This document shows, in pieces, positions 35,788-44,707 of a DNA stretch of 64,000 nt. Under the pieces are notes generated by a model, which was given only the letters and a program-made list of their open reading frames with translations, did not search any database and was not told the origin of the DNA. The stretch is from CAJMNU01 sp905214855 (GTDB lineage Bacteria > Bacillota > Clostridia > Lachnospirales > Lachnospiraceae), in the NCBI GenBank assembly GCA_937890595.1, contig CALADM010000025.1, forward strand, positions 124,001 to 188,000. Reading direction: 5' to 3'. Numbering within the stretch: position 1 is the stretch's first letter; every line of letters begins with the position of its first letter. The position numbers and the translations under genes were made by a program.

Positions 35788-36798
35788 TCACTGTGTCCAC
35801 TCCATATCCCTACTCTCAATCGTACGATCACGCAGCATCAGCTCTTTCACTGCATCTGCTGCCTTTTTTCCTTCAAATAATATTGCATTCACCTGATCTA
35901 TGATCGGCATAGAGATACCACATCTGTCCGCAAGTTTTTTCGCTGCTTTTGCTGAGTACACACCTTCTACCACCATTTTGACCTCTTTCATTGCCTCCTG
36001 CATAGTATATCCCTGACCGATCAGGATACCTGCCCTTCTGTTGCGGCTATGCATACTGGCACAAGTAACAATCAGATCTCCAATGCCAGAAAGTCCACAA
36101 AATGTCTGAAAATGACCTCCCATGTCCATTCCCAGTCTTGCGATCTCAGCAATTCCTCTTGTTATCAATGCAGCCTTTGTGTTATCCCCATATCCCAATC
36201 CATCTGCGATACCTGCTGCCAGAGCGATCACATTCTTTAAAGATCCGCCAAGTTCAATCCCAAGTACATCTGGGCTGGTATAGACACGGAATACATCATT
36301 CATAAAAATAGCCTGTATCTCCTCTGCCAGTTTTTTCTCATGTGCTCCCACCACACATGTAGTCGGCAATCTGCGGGCTACTTCCTCTGCATGACTTGGA
36401 CCTGAAAGTACAGCAACATGAGCCTTCGGCAATTCTTCCTCAATCACCTCAGAAAGTGTATGGAGTGTCTCCTCCTCAATTCCTTTTGCCACATTGACGA
36501 TCTTTTCTCCATCTTTTATGTATTCTCCCATCTTTCTGGCTGTTTGTCTCACATAAACAGATGGAACTGCCATGACCAAAAGGTCTCTGCCTCCCATTGC
36601 TTCCTGCAATGCCTTGGTAAAACAGAGTTTTTTAGGAAGAGTTACACCGGGCAGGGACGGATGTTCATATGTCTCACTTAATCTGTCAATCTCCTCTTCC
36701 AGTGCAGACCAAACGATCACATCATGCCCATTTTCCACCAAAAGTTTTGCCAGTGCGATTCCCCATGTTCCTGCTCCAATGATACCAATTTTTGCCAT
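35788..36798 (-). CDS. gpsA: Glycerol-3-phosphate dehydrogenase [NAD(P)+]
   Basis: It makes sn-glycerol 3-phosphate, the acceptor used by PlsY, from dihydroxyacetone phosphate. The 336-residue protein begins with the NAD-binding MAKIGIIGAGTWGIALAKLL; other motifs are VAKGIE, VLSGPSHAEEVARRLPT and ELGGSLKNVIALAAGIADGL with the catalytic lysine. It follows plsY by 39 bases. In many Firmicutes gpsA is next to spoIVA; here the liv operon and a small HD gene intervene. Confidence 0.97.
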   Translation of the reverse strand: MAKIGIIGAGTWGIALAKLLVENGHDVIVWSALEEEIDRLSETYEHPSLPGVTLPKKLCFTKALQEAMGGRDLLVMAVPSVYVRQTARKMGEYIKDGEKIVNVAKGIEEETLHTLSEVIEEELPKAHVAVLSGPSHAEEVARRLPTTCVVGAHEKKLAEEIQAIFMNDVFRVYTSPDVLGIELGGSLKNVIALAAGIADGLGYGDNTKAALITRGIAEIARLGMDMGGHFQTFCGLSGIGDLIVTCASMHSRNRRAGILIGQGYTMQEAMKEVKMVVEGVYSAKAAKKLADRCGISMPIIDQVNAILFEGKKAADAVKELMLRDRTIESRDMEWTQ

Positions 36799-36837
36799 CT
36801 TATCTCCTCCCCTTAAAATCTGTTTTTTGTTTCTTGT

Positions 36838-37476
36838 TTATTTCTTTTTATCTTTTCCCCATAATGGATTCTCTGTTCCATGGATAAGACGTACAATATT
36901 AGCACGATGTCTCCAAACCGCCATCACTGTGATCACAGCCGCCACAAGATCATACTCTATCATATGGGCTGATGTCAGACCATATTCTCCCATTGCAGCA
37001 AAGCAAATATTCATGACCAAGAAAATAGTGACCACCACCATAGAACCCAGTGAAACAAAACGAGTCAATGCAACGATCAACACAAATGCGATCAGGCAGA
37101 CAAGAGTGATCCTAAGGTCGGATGCCACCAAAAGTCCTGCTGTCGCAGCGATCCCCTTTCCTCCCTTAAAATGCAGGTAGCATGGATAATTATGTCCTAA
37201 AATGACTCCCAGACCAGTATATAACATCAGAAGATGTCCCATATCACTGTTTCCAAAATATAATCTCACTGCTACACAAGGGATCACTGTTTTTAAAAAA
37301 TCTCCGGCAAAAACAATGAGTCCTGCTTTTTTTCCAAGTACTCTTAACGCATTTGTCGTGCCTGAATTACCACTTCCATACTGGCGTATGTCAATACCAT
37401 GTGCCTTTCCATACAGATATCCAGTCTGAAATAGACCAAACAGATATCCTATTGCCAAACAAAGAATCCGTTCCAT
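36838..37476 (-). CDS. plsY: Glycerol-3-phosphate acyltransferase PlsY
   Basis: It moves the acyl group from acyl-phosphate (made by PlsX, encoded at 62.9 kb) to glycerol 3-phosphate, starting phospholipid synthesis. The 212-residue membrane protein shows the three PlsY motifs: YGSGNSGTTNALRVLGKKAG, ILGHNYPCYLHFKGGKGIA, and the late EN near the C-terminus (GTENPLWGK), with about five membrane spans. GGGGAGG precedes the ATG. It has a possible promoter of its own whose -35 lies in an inverted repeat. Confidence 0.96.
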   Translation of the reverse strand: MERILCLAIGYLFGLFQTGYLYGKAHGIDIRQYGSGNSGTTNALRVLGKKAGLIVFAGDFLKTVIPCVAVRLYFGNSDMGHLLMLYTGLGVILGHNYPCYLHFKGGKGIAATAGLLVASDLRITLVCLIAFVLIVALTRFVSLGSMVVVTIFLVMNICFAAMGEYGLTSAHMIEYDLVAAVITVMAVWRHRANIVRLIHGTENPLWGKDKKK

Positions 37477-37522
37477 TTTTCTTTTCCTCCCCTATCTTAT
37501 CTATAAGTCCTTTTTCTTTTGT

Positions 37523-37571
37523 ATCATATACATCATGACTTTCTGCTGTCAAGAATCTTTTCTGACAGCAG
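37523..37571 (-). promoter_or_regulatory. Possible plsY promoter overlapping an inverted repeat
   Basis: CTGCTGTCA (37543-37551) and TGACAGCAG (37563-37571) are perfect arms with an 11-base loop. On the minus strand TTGACA in the second arm is followed after 18 bases by TATGAT (or after 16 by TATATG). There is no T-run after the hairpin, so it is not a normal terminator. Confidence 0.5.
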
Positions 37572-37589
37572 CACCACTTCTTATATGTT

Positions 37590-38918
37590 CTATTCGTCTT
37601 TTCCGCCTCTCTCACGGATAATAAATTTCAAGGATGTCCCTTTAAATCCAAAAGATTCACGGATCTTATTTTCAATATAACGGGTATATGAAAAATGCAT
37701 CAGCTCTTTATCATTCACAAAAATAACAAATGTCGGTGGTTTTACAGCAACCTGTGTCATATAGAAGATCTTTAAGCGCTTTCCTTTATCAGACGGGGGC
37801 TGCTGAAGCGCAACTGCCTCACTCAAAATCTCATTTAGCACACCAGTTGCCACACGCAAGTTCTGATTTTGTCTGACCATATCAATCATATCAAATAATT
37901 TAGGCAATCTCTGTCCAGTTTCTGCTGAGACAAATACATATTCTGCATACGGAATAAAAGAAAGGATCTCTTTTATTTTATTGGTATACGTATAGATTGT
38001 CTTATCGTTCTTCTCAATAGCATCCCATTTATTCACCACAACGATAATGCCTTTTCCATTATCATGTGCAATTCCTGCAATCTTGGCATCCTGTTCTGTG
38101 ACACCTTCTTTTGCATCGATCACCACTAGAACCACATCTGCTCTTTCCACAGCAGATACTGTACGGATGATACTATAGCGTTCTAGATCTTCTTTAATCT
38201 TATTTTGTCTTCTCAAACCTGCTGTATCAATGAAGACATATTCTGTTCCATTATGAACAATCTCTGTATCAACTGCATCTCTGGTCGTTCCTGCAATATT
38301 AGAGACGATTACACGGTTTGCTCCTGTCAGCTTATTTATGATGGAAGATTTTCCAACATTGGGTTTCCCGACAATGGCAATCCTTGGTCTGTCATCATCC
38401 TCATCTACAATCTGTTCTGCTGAAAAATGTTTTGTGATCTCATCCAGGAGATCTCCAATCCCAAGTCTTGATGCAGCAGATACCGGAATCGGATCACCAA
38501 TCCCCAGATTATAGAATTCATACACATCATTTCCAAATTTAGCAATGCTGTCTACCTTATTGACTGCAAGCACCACTGGTTTTTTCGAACGGCGCAGGAT
38601 GTCTGCCACTCTAAAATCGGCATCCACCAATCCCTGACGTACATCTACAATAAAAACAATCACATCTGCTGTCGCAATCGCAATCTCTGCCTGTTCTCTC
38701 ATCTGTGACAAAATAATATCTCCACTGTCCGGTTCGATACCACCAGTATCGATCAAAGTGAAATTCATATCCAGCCAAGTACAGTTTGCATAAATTCTAT
38801 CTCTGGTCACACCCGGAGTGTCTTTTACAATGGATATCTGTTCCCCTGCCAGTACATTAAACAGGGTTGATTTTCCTACATTCGGGCGACCTACTATCGC
38901 TACAATTGGTTTGCTCAT
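37590..38918 (-). CDS. der: Ribosome-associated GTPase Der (EngA)
   Basis: A 442-residue tandem GTPase needed for 50S assembly. The first G domain has GRPNVGKST at 10-18, DTGGIE and NKVD; the second has GKPNVGKSS near 185, DTAGLRR and NKWD; a KH-like domain closes the protein. The start MSKPIVAIVG has GGAGG before it; an in-frame codon four positions earlier overlaps that site. It is 52 bases downstream of the DUF512 gene. Confidence 0.97.
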   Translation of the reverse strand: MSKPIVAIVGRPNVGKSTLFNVLAGEQISIVKDTPGVTRDRIYANCTWLDMNFTLIDTGGIEPDSGDIILSQMREQAEIAIATADVIVFIVDVRQGLVDADFRVADILRRSKKPVVLAVNKVDSIAKFGNDVYEFYNLGIGDPIPVSAASRLGIGDLLDEITKHFSAEQIVDEDDDRPRIAIVGKPNVGKSSIINKLTGANRVIVSNIAGTTRDAVDTEIVHNGTEYVFIDTAGLRRQNKIKEDLERYSIIRTVSAVERADVVLVVIDAKEGVTEQDAKIAGIAHDNGKGIIVVVNKWDAIEKNDKTIYTYTNKIKEILSFIPYAEYVFVSAETGQRLPKLFDMIDMVRQNQNLRVATGVLNEILSEAVALQQPPSDKGKRLKIFYMTQVAVKPPTFVIFVNDKELMHFSYTRYIENKIRESFGFKGTSLKFIIRERGGKDE

Positions 38919-38970
38919 AATTACCTCCATTTTGCTCTATTCTTCTCTGTACAAGTATTTACCATACAGA

Positions 38971-40326
38971 TCAATCTTTTAATTCATAACCCGGATAAAC
39001 AACACATGTTGTATTTCCCAGTCCTAAAACAGTCTCTACAAAATCTTGCCCGCTTGATTTTACAATATTCAATGGAACTTGTAAAGCACTTTGTACCTGC
39101 TCTGTTGTCACATCATCTAAAAATACATCTTCCCCGCTTCGCAGCATATTACATGGGATCAGCAATCTTTTCCCTAATTCTTTTCCCTTTAACTGCCCAA
39201 TCAGATCCTGTCCTGTGATTAGTCCAGATACTGTGATCTTTTCACCAAAGAAATCATTGCGGATCTCATATACCAGAATTTTTCTTCCTTTAAAACGTTC
39301 CTGTATCTTGGAAGCAAATTTCTGAATAAAAGGAAATGCAAGTTTTCCGGTCGCAATGGAAATCGTCTCCTCTTTTCCATCATCTGTTTTTCCCTTCAAT
39401 GCTTCTTCCACTTCATTTTCCAGAAGGCGCAGCATACCAACTCCATTCTCTAGCTGAATATAACCATCATATCGCTCTTCTTCCGGCAGTTCACGCTCTG
39501 CAAGAAGGTAAAACTCATCACTTGCATGGATAAAATGTATCCCATGTTCCTGATACATTTTTTTCTGCCACATCTCGATCAGGTCAATTGTTTCTTCTGC
39601 ATCTTCTTTTGTAAAAGACTCTAACGGATACAATCCGTCCCTATACTTCGATAACCCCACTGGGACAACCGAAACACTTTCCATACATGGAATATATTTG
39701 GTCAAATCCTGAATCGTTCTTTCCAGCTCTTTCTTATCATTGACTCCTTTGCACAGTACGATCTGTCCATTCATCTCTATTCCTGCCTCATACAGATGGT
39801 CGATCTTTTTTAATGCCTCGCCTGCAAAACGATTATGCAGCATCTCACAGCGCAATTCTGGATTTGTAGTATGGACAGAAATATTGATGGGAGCAAGTTT
39901 AAACTGTATGATCCTCTCAATATCCTTATCTCCCATATTGGTCAGTGTAATATAGTTTCCCTGTAAAAAGGAAAGTCTGGAATCATCATCCTTAAAATAC
40001 AACGTCTCTCTCATGCCAGGAGGCATCTGGTCAATAAAACAGAAAATACATTTATTCTTACAAGAACGGTACTCGCTCATCAATCCGTTTTCAAACGTCA
40101 ATCCCAGATCTGTATACTCATTCCTGATATCTAATTCCCACTCTTCCCCATTGCTCTTTTCTACCAGAAGAAGCATGGATTCACTATTTACATAAAATTG
40201 ATAATCAAAAATATCTTCTACCTCTTTGCCATTGATGGAGATCAGGCGATCCCCAGGCTCCAGATCCATCTCCCATGCAATAGATCCTTCTTCCACCGAT
40301 TTAATCATATGCCCTTTTTTCTTCAT
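38971..40326 (-). CDS. DUF512 protein: PDZ-like plus radical-SAM-like
   Basis: A 451-residue protein. The N-terminal 70 residues are PDZ-like (VEEGSIAWEMDLEPGDRLIS, INGKEVEDIFDYQF). Then comes a cluster motif CKNKCIFCFIDQMPPGMRET (CxxxCxxC near residue 90-97) with the radical-SAM barrel, and a C-terminal DUF512 domain containing ATGKLAFPF. The family is conserved in clostridia, often beside der, as here; its reaction is not known. A SigA promoter is just upstream, so it heads the DUF512-der-plsY-gpsA unit. Confidence 0.9.
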   Translation of the reverse strand: MKKKGHMIKSVEEGSIAWEMDLEPGDRLISINGKEVEDIFDYQFYVNSESMLLLVEKSNGEEWELDIRNEYTDLGLTFENGLMSEYRSCKNKCIFCFIDQMPPGMRETLYFKDDDSRLSFLQGNYITLTNMGDKDIERIIQFKLAPINISVHTTNPELRCEMLHNRFAGEALKKIDHLYEAGIEMNGQIVLCKGVNDKKELERTIQDLTKYIPCMESVSVVPVGLSKYRDGLYPLESFTKEDAEETIDLIEMWQKKMYQEHGIHFIHASDEFYLLAERELPEEERYDGYIQLENGVGMLRLLENEVEEALKGKTDDGKEETISIATGKLAFPFIQKFASKIQERFKGRKILVYEIRNDFFGEKITVSGLITGQDLIGQLKGKELGKRLLIPCNMLRSGEDVFLDDVTTEQVQSALQVPLNIVKSSGQDFVETVLGLGNTTCVVYPGYELKD

Positions 40327-40388
40327 ATACTTCTTACTTCTCTTTCTTTTTACATTCTTTGATTGTTCTTTTTTATTTACTTTATTTC

Positions 40389-40417
40389 ATCATATCAAGA
40401 TTCCAGTTTTTTGTAAA
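40389..40417 (-). promoter_or_regulatory. SigA-type promoter of the DUF512-der operon
   Basis: On the minus strand TTTACA, 17 bases, TATGAT. Confidence 0.7.
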
Positions 40418-40474
40418 GACAGAGGCTTTATTTGTATATTTTGACTAAATTGTACTAAAATTGTACAGAACCGC

Positions 40475-40504
40475 TTGCGCCTTTCCTGTGACCAATGGTA
40501 TGAT
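40475..40504 (+). promoter_or_regulatory. SigA-type promoter of the PRPP-synthetase-like gene
   Basis: TTGCGC, 18 bases, TATGAT, 82 bases before the ATG at 40586. This makes an upstream reading-frame extension from 40475 unlikely, since it would begin inside the -35 box. Confidence 0.6.
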
Positions 40505-40585
40505 AGAAACGTATTTTTATGCCAGACAGATTTCTGGCAATCCTACAATGTCAAAAAACAGTATACTTATCAGGAGGATATTACA

Positions 40586-41767
40586 ATGTCAAACGACTAT
40601 GTCTTTAAAGACACCATCCCCATTGCTCCCCTAAAAATCGCTGCTTTAGAGAGCTGTCGGGAACTTGCTCAAAAAGTAAACGATTATATCGTCACATTCC
40701 GCCAAAATGATGTCAAAGAACTTCAAAAGCGTCAGGAAAGTCTGCATTTTCGTGGATACGATGCTTCTTCCTATCTTTTAAATCTGGACTGTCCGCGTTT
40801 TGGCACAGGAGAAGCAAAAGGTACTATTTTAGAGTCCGTACGTGGTACAGATATCTATGCTATGGTAGATGTCACCAATCACAGTATTCCCTATAAAATT
40901 TTTGGACAGACAAATCATATGTCACCAGATGATCACTATCAGGATCTGAAACGTGTGCTTGCTTCCTCTCTTTCCACAGCTCACCGTGTCAATGTCATCA
41001 TGCCTTTTTTGTATGAAGGTCGTCAGCACAAACGCAGTAAACGTGAGTCTTTAGACTGTGCTATGGCACTTCAGGAACTGACTGATATGGGTGTCAATAA
41101 TATTTTTACCTTTGATGCACACGACCCAAGAGTGCAAAATGCCATCCCTCTTCACGGATTTGACAATTTCATGCCTGCTTACCAGTTTATCAAGACTCTG
41201 TTCGCACATGATACTAGCTTGAAACTGGATAAAGATCATCTAATGATCATCAGCCCAGATGAGGGAGCGATGGATCGTGCTGTCTATCTTGCCAACAATC
41301 TCGGTGTAGACATGGGTATGTTCTATAAACGCCGTGATTACTCTACCATTATTGATGGAAGAAACCCGATCGTTGCCCATGAATTCCTAGGTTCTTCTGT
41401 CAAAGGAAAAACAGTCATCATTATTGATGACATGATCTCTTCAGGCGAAAGTATGTTAGACACCGCACGGGAATTAAAAGAACGTCAGGCAGATAAAGTC
41501 ATCATCTGCTGCACTTTCGGTCTGTTCACCAATGGTTTGGAAAAATTTGATGAATTCTATGACAGAGGTTTTATTGATTATGTCATCACCACAAACTTAA
41601 ATTACAGAAGTCCAGAACTTCTTCAGAGAAACTGGTATCTGGAGGCAGACATGAGCAAATATCTTGCTGTCATTATTAACACACTCAACCATGATGTCTC
41701 CATCAGCAGCGTGCTGTCCCCTACCGCCCGCATTCAAAAACTTGTACAAAAATATCATAATCGTTAA
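40586..41767 (+). CDS. prs: Ribose-phosphate pyrophosphokinase, divergent clostridial form
   Basis: It should make PRPP from ribose 5-phosphate and ATP, feeding nucleotide, His and Trp synthesis. The 393-residue protein is longer than usual Prs (about 315). Recognisable are MPFLYEGRQHKRS, the metal/ATP segment FTFDAHDPRVQNAIP near 175-187, SPDEGAMDRAVYLANNL, and the PRPP loop VIIIDDMISSGESM at 277-290, where common Prs has DDxxDTxGT. An N-terminal extension of about 50 residues has no obvious match. AGGAGG lies before the ATG. It is a single plus-strand gene with its own promoter and terminator. Confidence 0.87.
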   Translation: MSNDYVFKDTIPIAPLKIAALESCRELAQKVNDYIVTFRQNDVKELQKRQESLHFRGYDASSYLLNLDCPRFGTGEAKGTILESVRGTDIYAMVDVTNHSIPYKIFGQTNHMSPDDHYQDLKRVLASSLSTAHRVNVIMPFLYEGRQHKRSKRESLDCAMALQELTDMGVNNIFTFDAHDPRVQNAIPLHGFDNFMPAYQFIKTLFAHDTSLKLDKDHLMIISPDEGAMDRAVYLANNLGVDMGMFYKRRDYSTIIDGRNPIVAHEFLGSSVKGKTVIIIDDMISSGESMLDTARELKERQADKVIICCTFGLFTNGLEKFDEFYDRGFIDYVITTNLNYRSPELLQRNWYLEADMSKYLAVIINTLNHDVSISSVLSPTARIQKLVQKYHNR

Positions 41768-41777
41768 TTTTCTTTCA

Positions 41778-41815
41778 GGGCATACTCTCAAAAAGCTTAG
41801 GGTATGCCTTGTTTT
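41778..41815 (+). terminator. Terminator of the PRPP-synthetase-like gene
   Basis: GGCATAC at 41778-41784 pairs with GTATGCC at 41801-41807, followed by TTGTTTTAT. It may also serve pgeF arriving from the other strand. Confidence 0.6.
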
Positions 41816-41825
41816 ATATTCATTT

Positions 41826-42677
41826 TTATTCTATAAGCCCTAAAAAAGCACAAAGATTTCCTCTCTGAGTTCCCATAATACGATGTGAAAATAAAAGATC
41901 TGGGTTACATCTTGTACAAACATTTGTCACAGCAATATTTTTTTCTTTCACACCTGCATCAAGCAATACATTTCGATTCGCTTCCCATAAATCTACCAGA
42001 TATTTGCCTGGCTCTGGCTTTTTACAGAGCATAGACTGATTTTCCTCCCCTGTAAACTCCTTTCTAAACTCTTCTGCCACTTCTTCTCCCACTTCAAAAC
42101 AGGATGCACAGATACTAGGACCAATACAAGCAATCACATCCTCTGGTCTTGTCCCATACTCTGCCTGCATTGCCTCCACTGTTTTTTGTCCCATTCTTTT
42201 CACAGTTCCTCTCCATCCAGAATGAGAAAGCCCTACTGCCTTATGGACAGGATCCAGAAAATATAAAGGCACACAATCTGCATAAAATGTGACCAATGTG
42301 ATCCCTGGTACATTTGTGATCAGACCATCTATATCCTGATAATCCCTCTCTCTTATCACACCTTTTCCTGCATCTTCCAATGTCACAGGTCGGATGTTGG
42401 TGGTATGTGTCTGATAAGAAAGAACCATTTTCTCCATATCCACGTCCAAAACTGCCGCCATACGGCGATAATTTTCTGTTACATCATCTTCATTGTCTCC
42501 TCTGGTTTTGGAAAAATTCATGGTTGCATAACATCCTTTACTCACACCCCCTAGACGTGTAGAAAATGCATGTGTGACCATCCCTGTTTTTTCCAAAATC
42601 GGGAAAGAAAAAAATGGTACTCCCTGTTTTTCTCTCAATTCCATCTCATTGCTCTGTCTTGTATATCGGATCTGCAT
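41826..42677 (-). CDS. pgeF: Purine nucleoside phosphorylase-like PgeF (YfiH/laccase-domain family)
   Basis: A 283-residue member of the DUF152/YfiH family. The zinc-binding residues are in SYQTHTTN (His), FYADCVPLYFLDP (Cys) and VGLSHSGWRGTVKRMG (His). Family members have been described as purine nucleoside phosphorylases/adenosine deaminases and as peptidoglycan editing factors. AAGGAG precedes the ATG. It is the last of the lepB-rbgA-rnhB-yraN-pgeF row. Confidence 0.9.
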   Translation of the reverse strand: MQIRYTRQSNEMELREKQGVPFFSFPILEKTGMVTHAFSTRLGGVSKGCYATMNFSKTRGDNEDDVTENYRRMAAVLDVDMEKMVLSYQTHTTNIRPVTLEDAGKGVIRERDYQDIDGLITNVPGITLVTFYADCVPLYFLDPVHKAVGLSHSGWRGTVKRMGQKTVEAMQAEYGTRPEDVIACIGPSICASCFEVGEEVAEEFRKEFTGEENQSMLCKKPEPGKYLVDLWEANRNVLLDAGVKEKNIAVTNVCTRCNPDLLFSHRIMGTQRGNLCAFLGLIE

Positions 42678-42722
42678 AACCGTTCTCCTTCCACCATCTG
42701 ATACTCGATTCTTATTTTCTGT

Positions 42723-43037
42723 TTAAAAAGCATTCTGGATCAGGGAAATCTCAGCGTCTAACATACATACCACATCAAACCGACATGGTGTGTCCTGTGG
42801 AAGGCGTTTATTATATATATATTTCTTTGCAGCTTCCCTGAGATTTTCCATTTTTCTCCATGTGATTTGTTCTTCTGGTCTTCCCATCTTCTCATTTTTT
42901 CTATACTTTACTTCCACAAAAACAAGATAGCCCCCCTCTAAGGCAACAAGATCGATCTCCTTATGTCCAGCATAATAATTTCTTTCCAGAATCGTATATC
43001 CCTTTTCTATCAAATAGGCAGCCGCCTGCTGTTCCAT
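42723..43037 (-). CDS. YraN/UPF0102 family nuclease-like protein, N-terminus apparently broken
   Basis: A 104-residue protein with the YraN pattern: AAAYLIEKGYTILERNYYAG, HKEIDLVALEGGYLVFVEVK and YRKNEKMGRPEEQITWRKME, which has the E-D...E-K nuclease-type residues. The family normally begins 10-15 residues earlier with a stretch like NKRxIG. Here the codons just upstream of the first ATG do read TDKREIGRR in the same frame, but no start codon is available there before a stop. A better ATG at 43095 is one base out of phase across an A6 run. I report the ATG-initiated frame; the true start is uncertain. Confidence 0.75.
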   Translation of the reverse strand: MEQQAAAYLIEKGYTILERNYYAGHKEIDLVALEGGYLVFVEVKYRKNEKMGRPEEQITWRKMENLREAAKKYIYNKRLPQDTPCRFDVVCMLDAEISLIQNAF

Positions 43038-43138
43038 GCGCCTGCCAATCTCTCTTTTATCCGTTTTTTCTGCCTTCTTTCCCTGTTTTATCCATTTTCA
43101 TCCTGTTCATCTACTTCATGCATTTTTCTGCATGTTCA

Positions 43139-43807
43139 TTACATTTCAGAGCTTTCTTCCATTCCTTTTATCTTTGTGAGAAATGTTTTCCTATGAATCG
43201 GACATGGACCATAGGCACGGATCGCCTCTATATGGGCTGCTGTTCCATATCCTTTATGTTTCGCAAAACCATATTCTGGATATTGCTTATCATATTCCTC
43301 CATCATATGATCTCTTGTCACTTTTGCAAGAATACTTGCAGCAGCGATAGAAACGCTTTTTGCATCCCCTTTGATAATCTTAATCTGTGGTATATTCACT
43401 CCCGGAATCTCTACTGCATCATTCAGCAAAAGATCTGGAACGACATCTAGCTGACGGATCGCATTTTTCATTGCCTCATAGGTTGCCTGTAAAATATTGA
43501 TCTCATCAATTCTTTTTGCATCCACAATCCCAACTCCGTAACTGATCGCTTTTTCTTGGATTTCTAAGAACAGAGCCTCTCTGCGCTTTTCTGATACTTT
43601 TTTAGAATCATTCAAGTATAAAATTTCACAATCTTTTGGCAAGACCACCGCACCAGCTGCCACTGGACCTGCCAGAGGACCTCTTCCAGCCTCATCGATA
43701 CCACAAAGATATGTGTACATCTTATACTCTTCCTCAAAACGTCTCATTTCCTGAAGGCGTGCCTTCTCCGCTTCCAACTTTTCTCCTTTGAGCATTCTAA
43801 GTGCCAT
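43139..43807 (-). CDS. rnhB: Ribonuclease HII
   Basis: It removes RNA from DNA-RNA hybrids and single misincorporated ribonucleotides. The 222-residue protein has the signature CGIDEAGRGPLAGPVAAGAV with catalytic Asp38 and Glu39, then LNDSKKVSEKRRE, IIKGDAKSVSIAAASILAKV and the downstream acidic residue in that context. It lies 24 bases after rbgA and just before yraN, the common rbgA-rnhB-yraN order. Confidence 0.97.
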   Translation of the reverse strand: MALRMLKGEKLEAEKARLQEMRRFEEEYKMYTYLCGIDEAGRGPLAGPVAAGAVVLPKDCEILYLNDSKKVSEKRREALFLEIQEKAISYGVGIVDAKRIDEINILQATYEAMKNAIRQLDVVPDLLLNDAVEIPGVNIPQIKIIKGDAKSVSIAAASILAKVTRDHMMEEYDKQYPEYGFAKHKGYGTAAHIEAIRAYGPCPIHRKTFLTKIKGMEESSEM

Positions 43808-43831
43808 CTTTTCCCTCTCCCGTCTTTTCTA

Positions 43832-44695
43832 TCAATCCTTTGGGCTTTCCAATGTCATCCTACCCAGCTTTGCACTTCTATAATCATCCAGAAGAAAATT
43901 GGCTGCTTTCATACAGTCCGCTTCTCCTCCTTTTTGTAAACATCCACGCACTTTTGCAATCTCTTCCAAAAGGTGATATGCGTCCACAATCCCATCTGGC
44001 TGACTGTCAAGTTTTATCCCATATCGTTTTTCGATACATTCTGGATATGCTTTCCACAAAAATAATAAAAGTTCTGATGCAAGTTCATCTTTATTTAAAA
44101 TTTCATCGTTAATAGAACCTATAAACGCCAAATGCAGCCCAACTGTCTGGTCTTCAAATCTTGGCCAGAGAATTCCTGGTGTATCCAAAAGTTCCAAAGA
44201 TTTATTCAGACGGATCCATTGATTTCCTTTGGTAACACCTGGACGGTTTCCTGTCTTGGCACATGCCTTTCCAGCAAAAGAATTGATAAATGTCGATTTT
44301 CCTACATTGGGAATACCAACCACCATCGCACGCACCGGGCGGTTTAAAATCCCTCTTCTTCGGTCTCGTTCTATTTTTTCTTTACAGGCTTCTGCTACCG
44401 CACCTTGGATCTGTTTCATTCCGCTTCCTGATCTGGAATTGATCTTAACAACCTGAAATCCCTGTTTCTGAAACCACTTTGCCCATTCTTCATTCTTTCT
44501 TTCATCTGCCAGATCAGATTTATTTAATAAAATAAGACGAGCTTTATTTTTTCCCAGCTCATCAATATCAGGATTACGGCTGCTGAGCGGCACACGCGCA
44601 TCCACCAGCTCAATGATCAGATCGATCAGCTTTATATCTTCCTGCATATTCCGCTTTGCTTTCGTCATATGTCCCGGATACCATTGAATATTCAT
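43832..44695 (-). CDS. rbgA: Ribosome biogenesis GTPase RbgA (YlqF)
   Basis: A 287-residue circularly permuted GTPase for late 50S assembly. The motifs run in permuted order: LNKSDLAD (G4), NSRSG (G5), GIPNVGKSTFINSFAG (G1), then DTPGILWPRF (G3). The N-terminus MNIQWYPGHMTKAKRNMQED is diagnostic. AAGGAG precedes the ATG, and it begins 12 bases after lepB. Confidence 0.97.
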   Translation of the reverse strand: MNIQWYPGHMTKAKRNMQEDIKLIDLIIELVDARVPLSSRNPDIDELGKNKARLILLNKSDLADERKNEEWAKWFQKQGFQVVKINSRSGSGMKQIQGAVAEACKEKIERDRRRGILNRPVRAMVVGIPNVGKSTFINSFAGKACAKTGNRPGVTKGNQWIRLNKSLELLDTPGILWPRFEDQTVGLHLAFIGSINDEILNKDELASELLLFLWKAYPECIEKRYGIKLDSQPDGIVDAYHLLEEIAKVRGCLQKGGEADCMKAANFLLDDYRSAKLGRMTLESPKD

Positions 44696-44707
44696 TCTAC
44701 CCTCTCC

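Noticed and set aside
40475..40585. Upstream extension of the PRPP-synthetase-like frame by 37 codons
   Set aside because: The extension overlaps the promoter, and AGGAGG sits right before the ATG at 40586.
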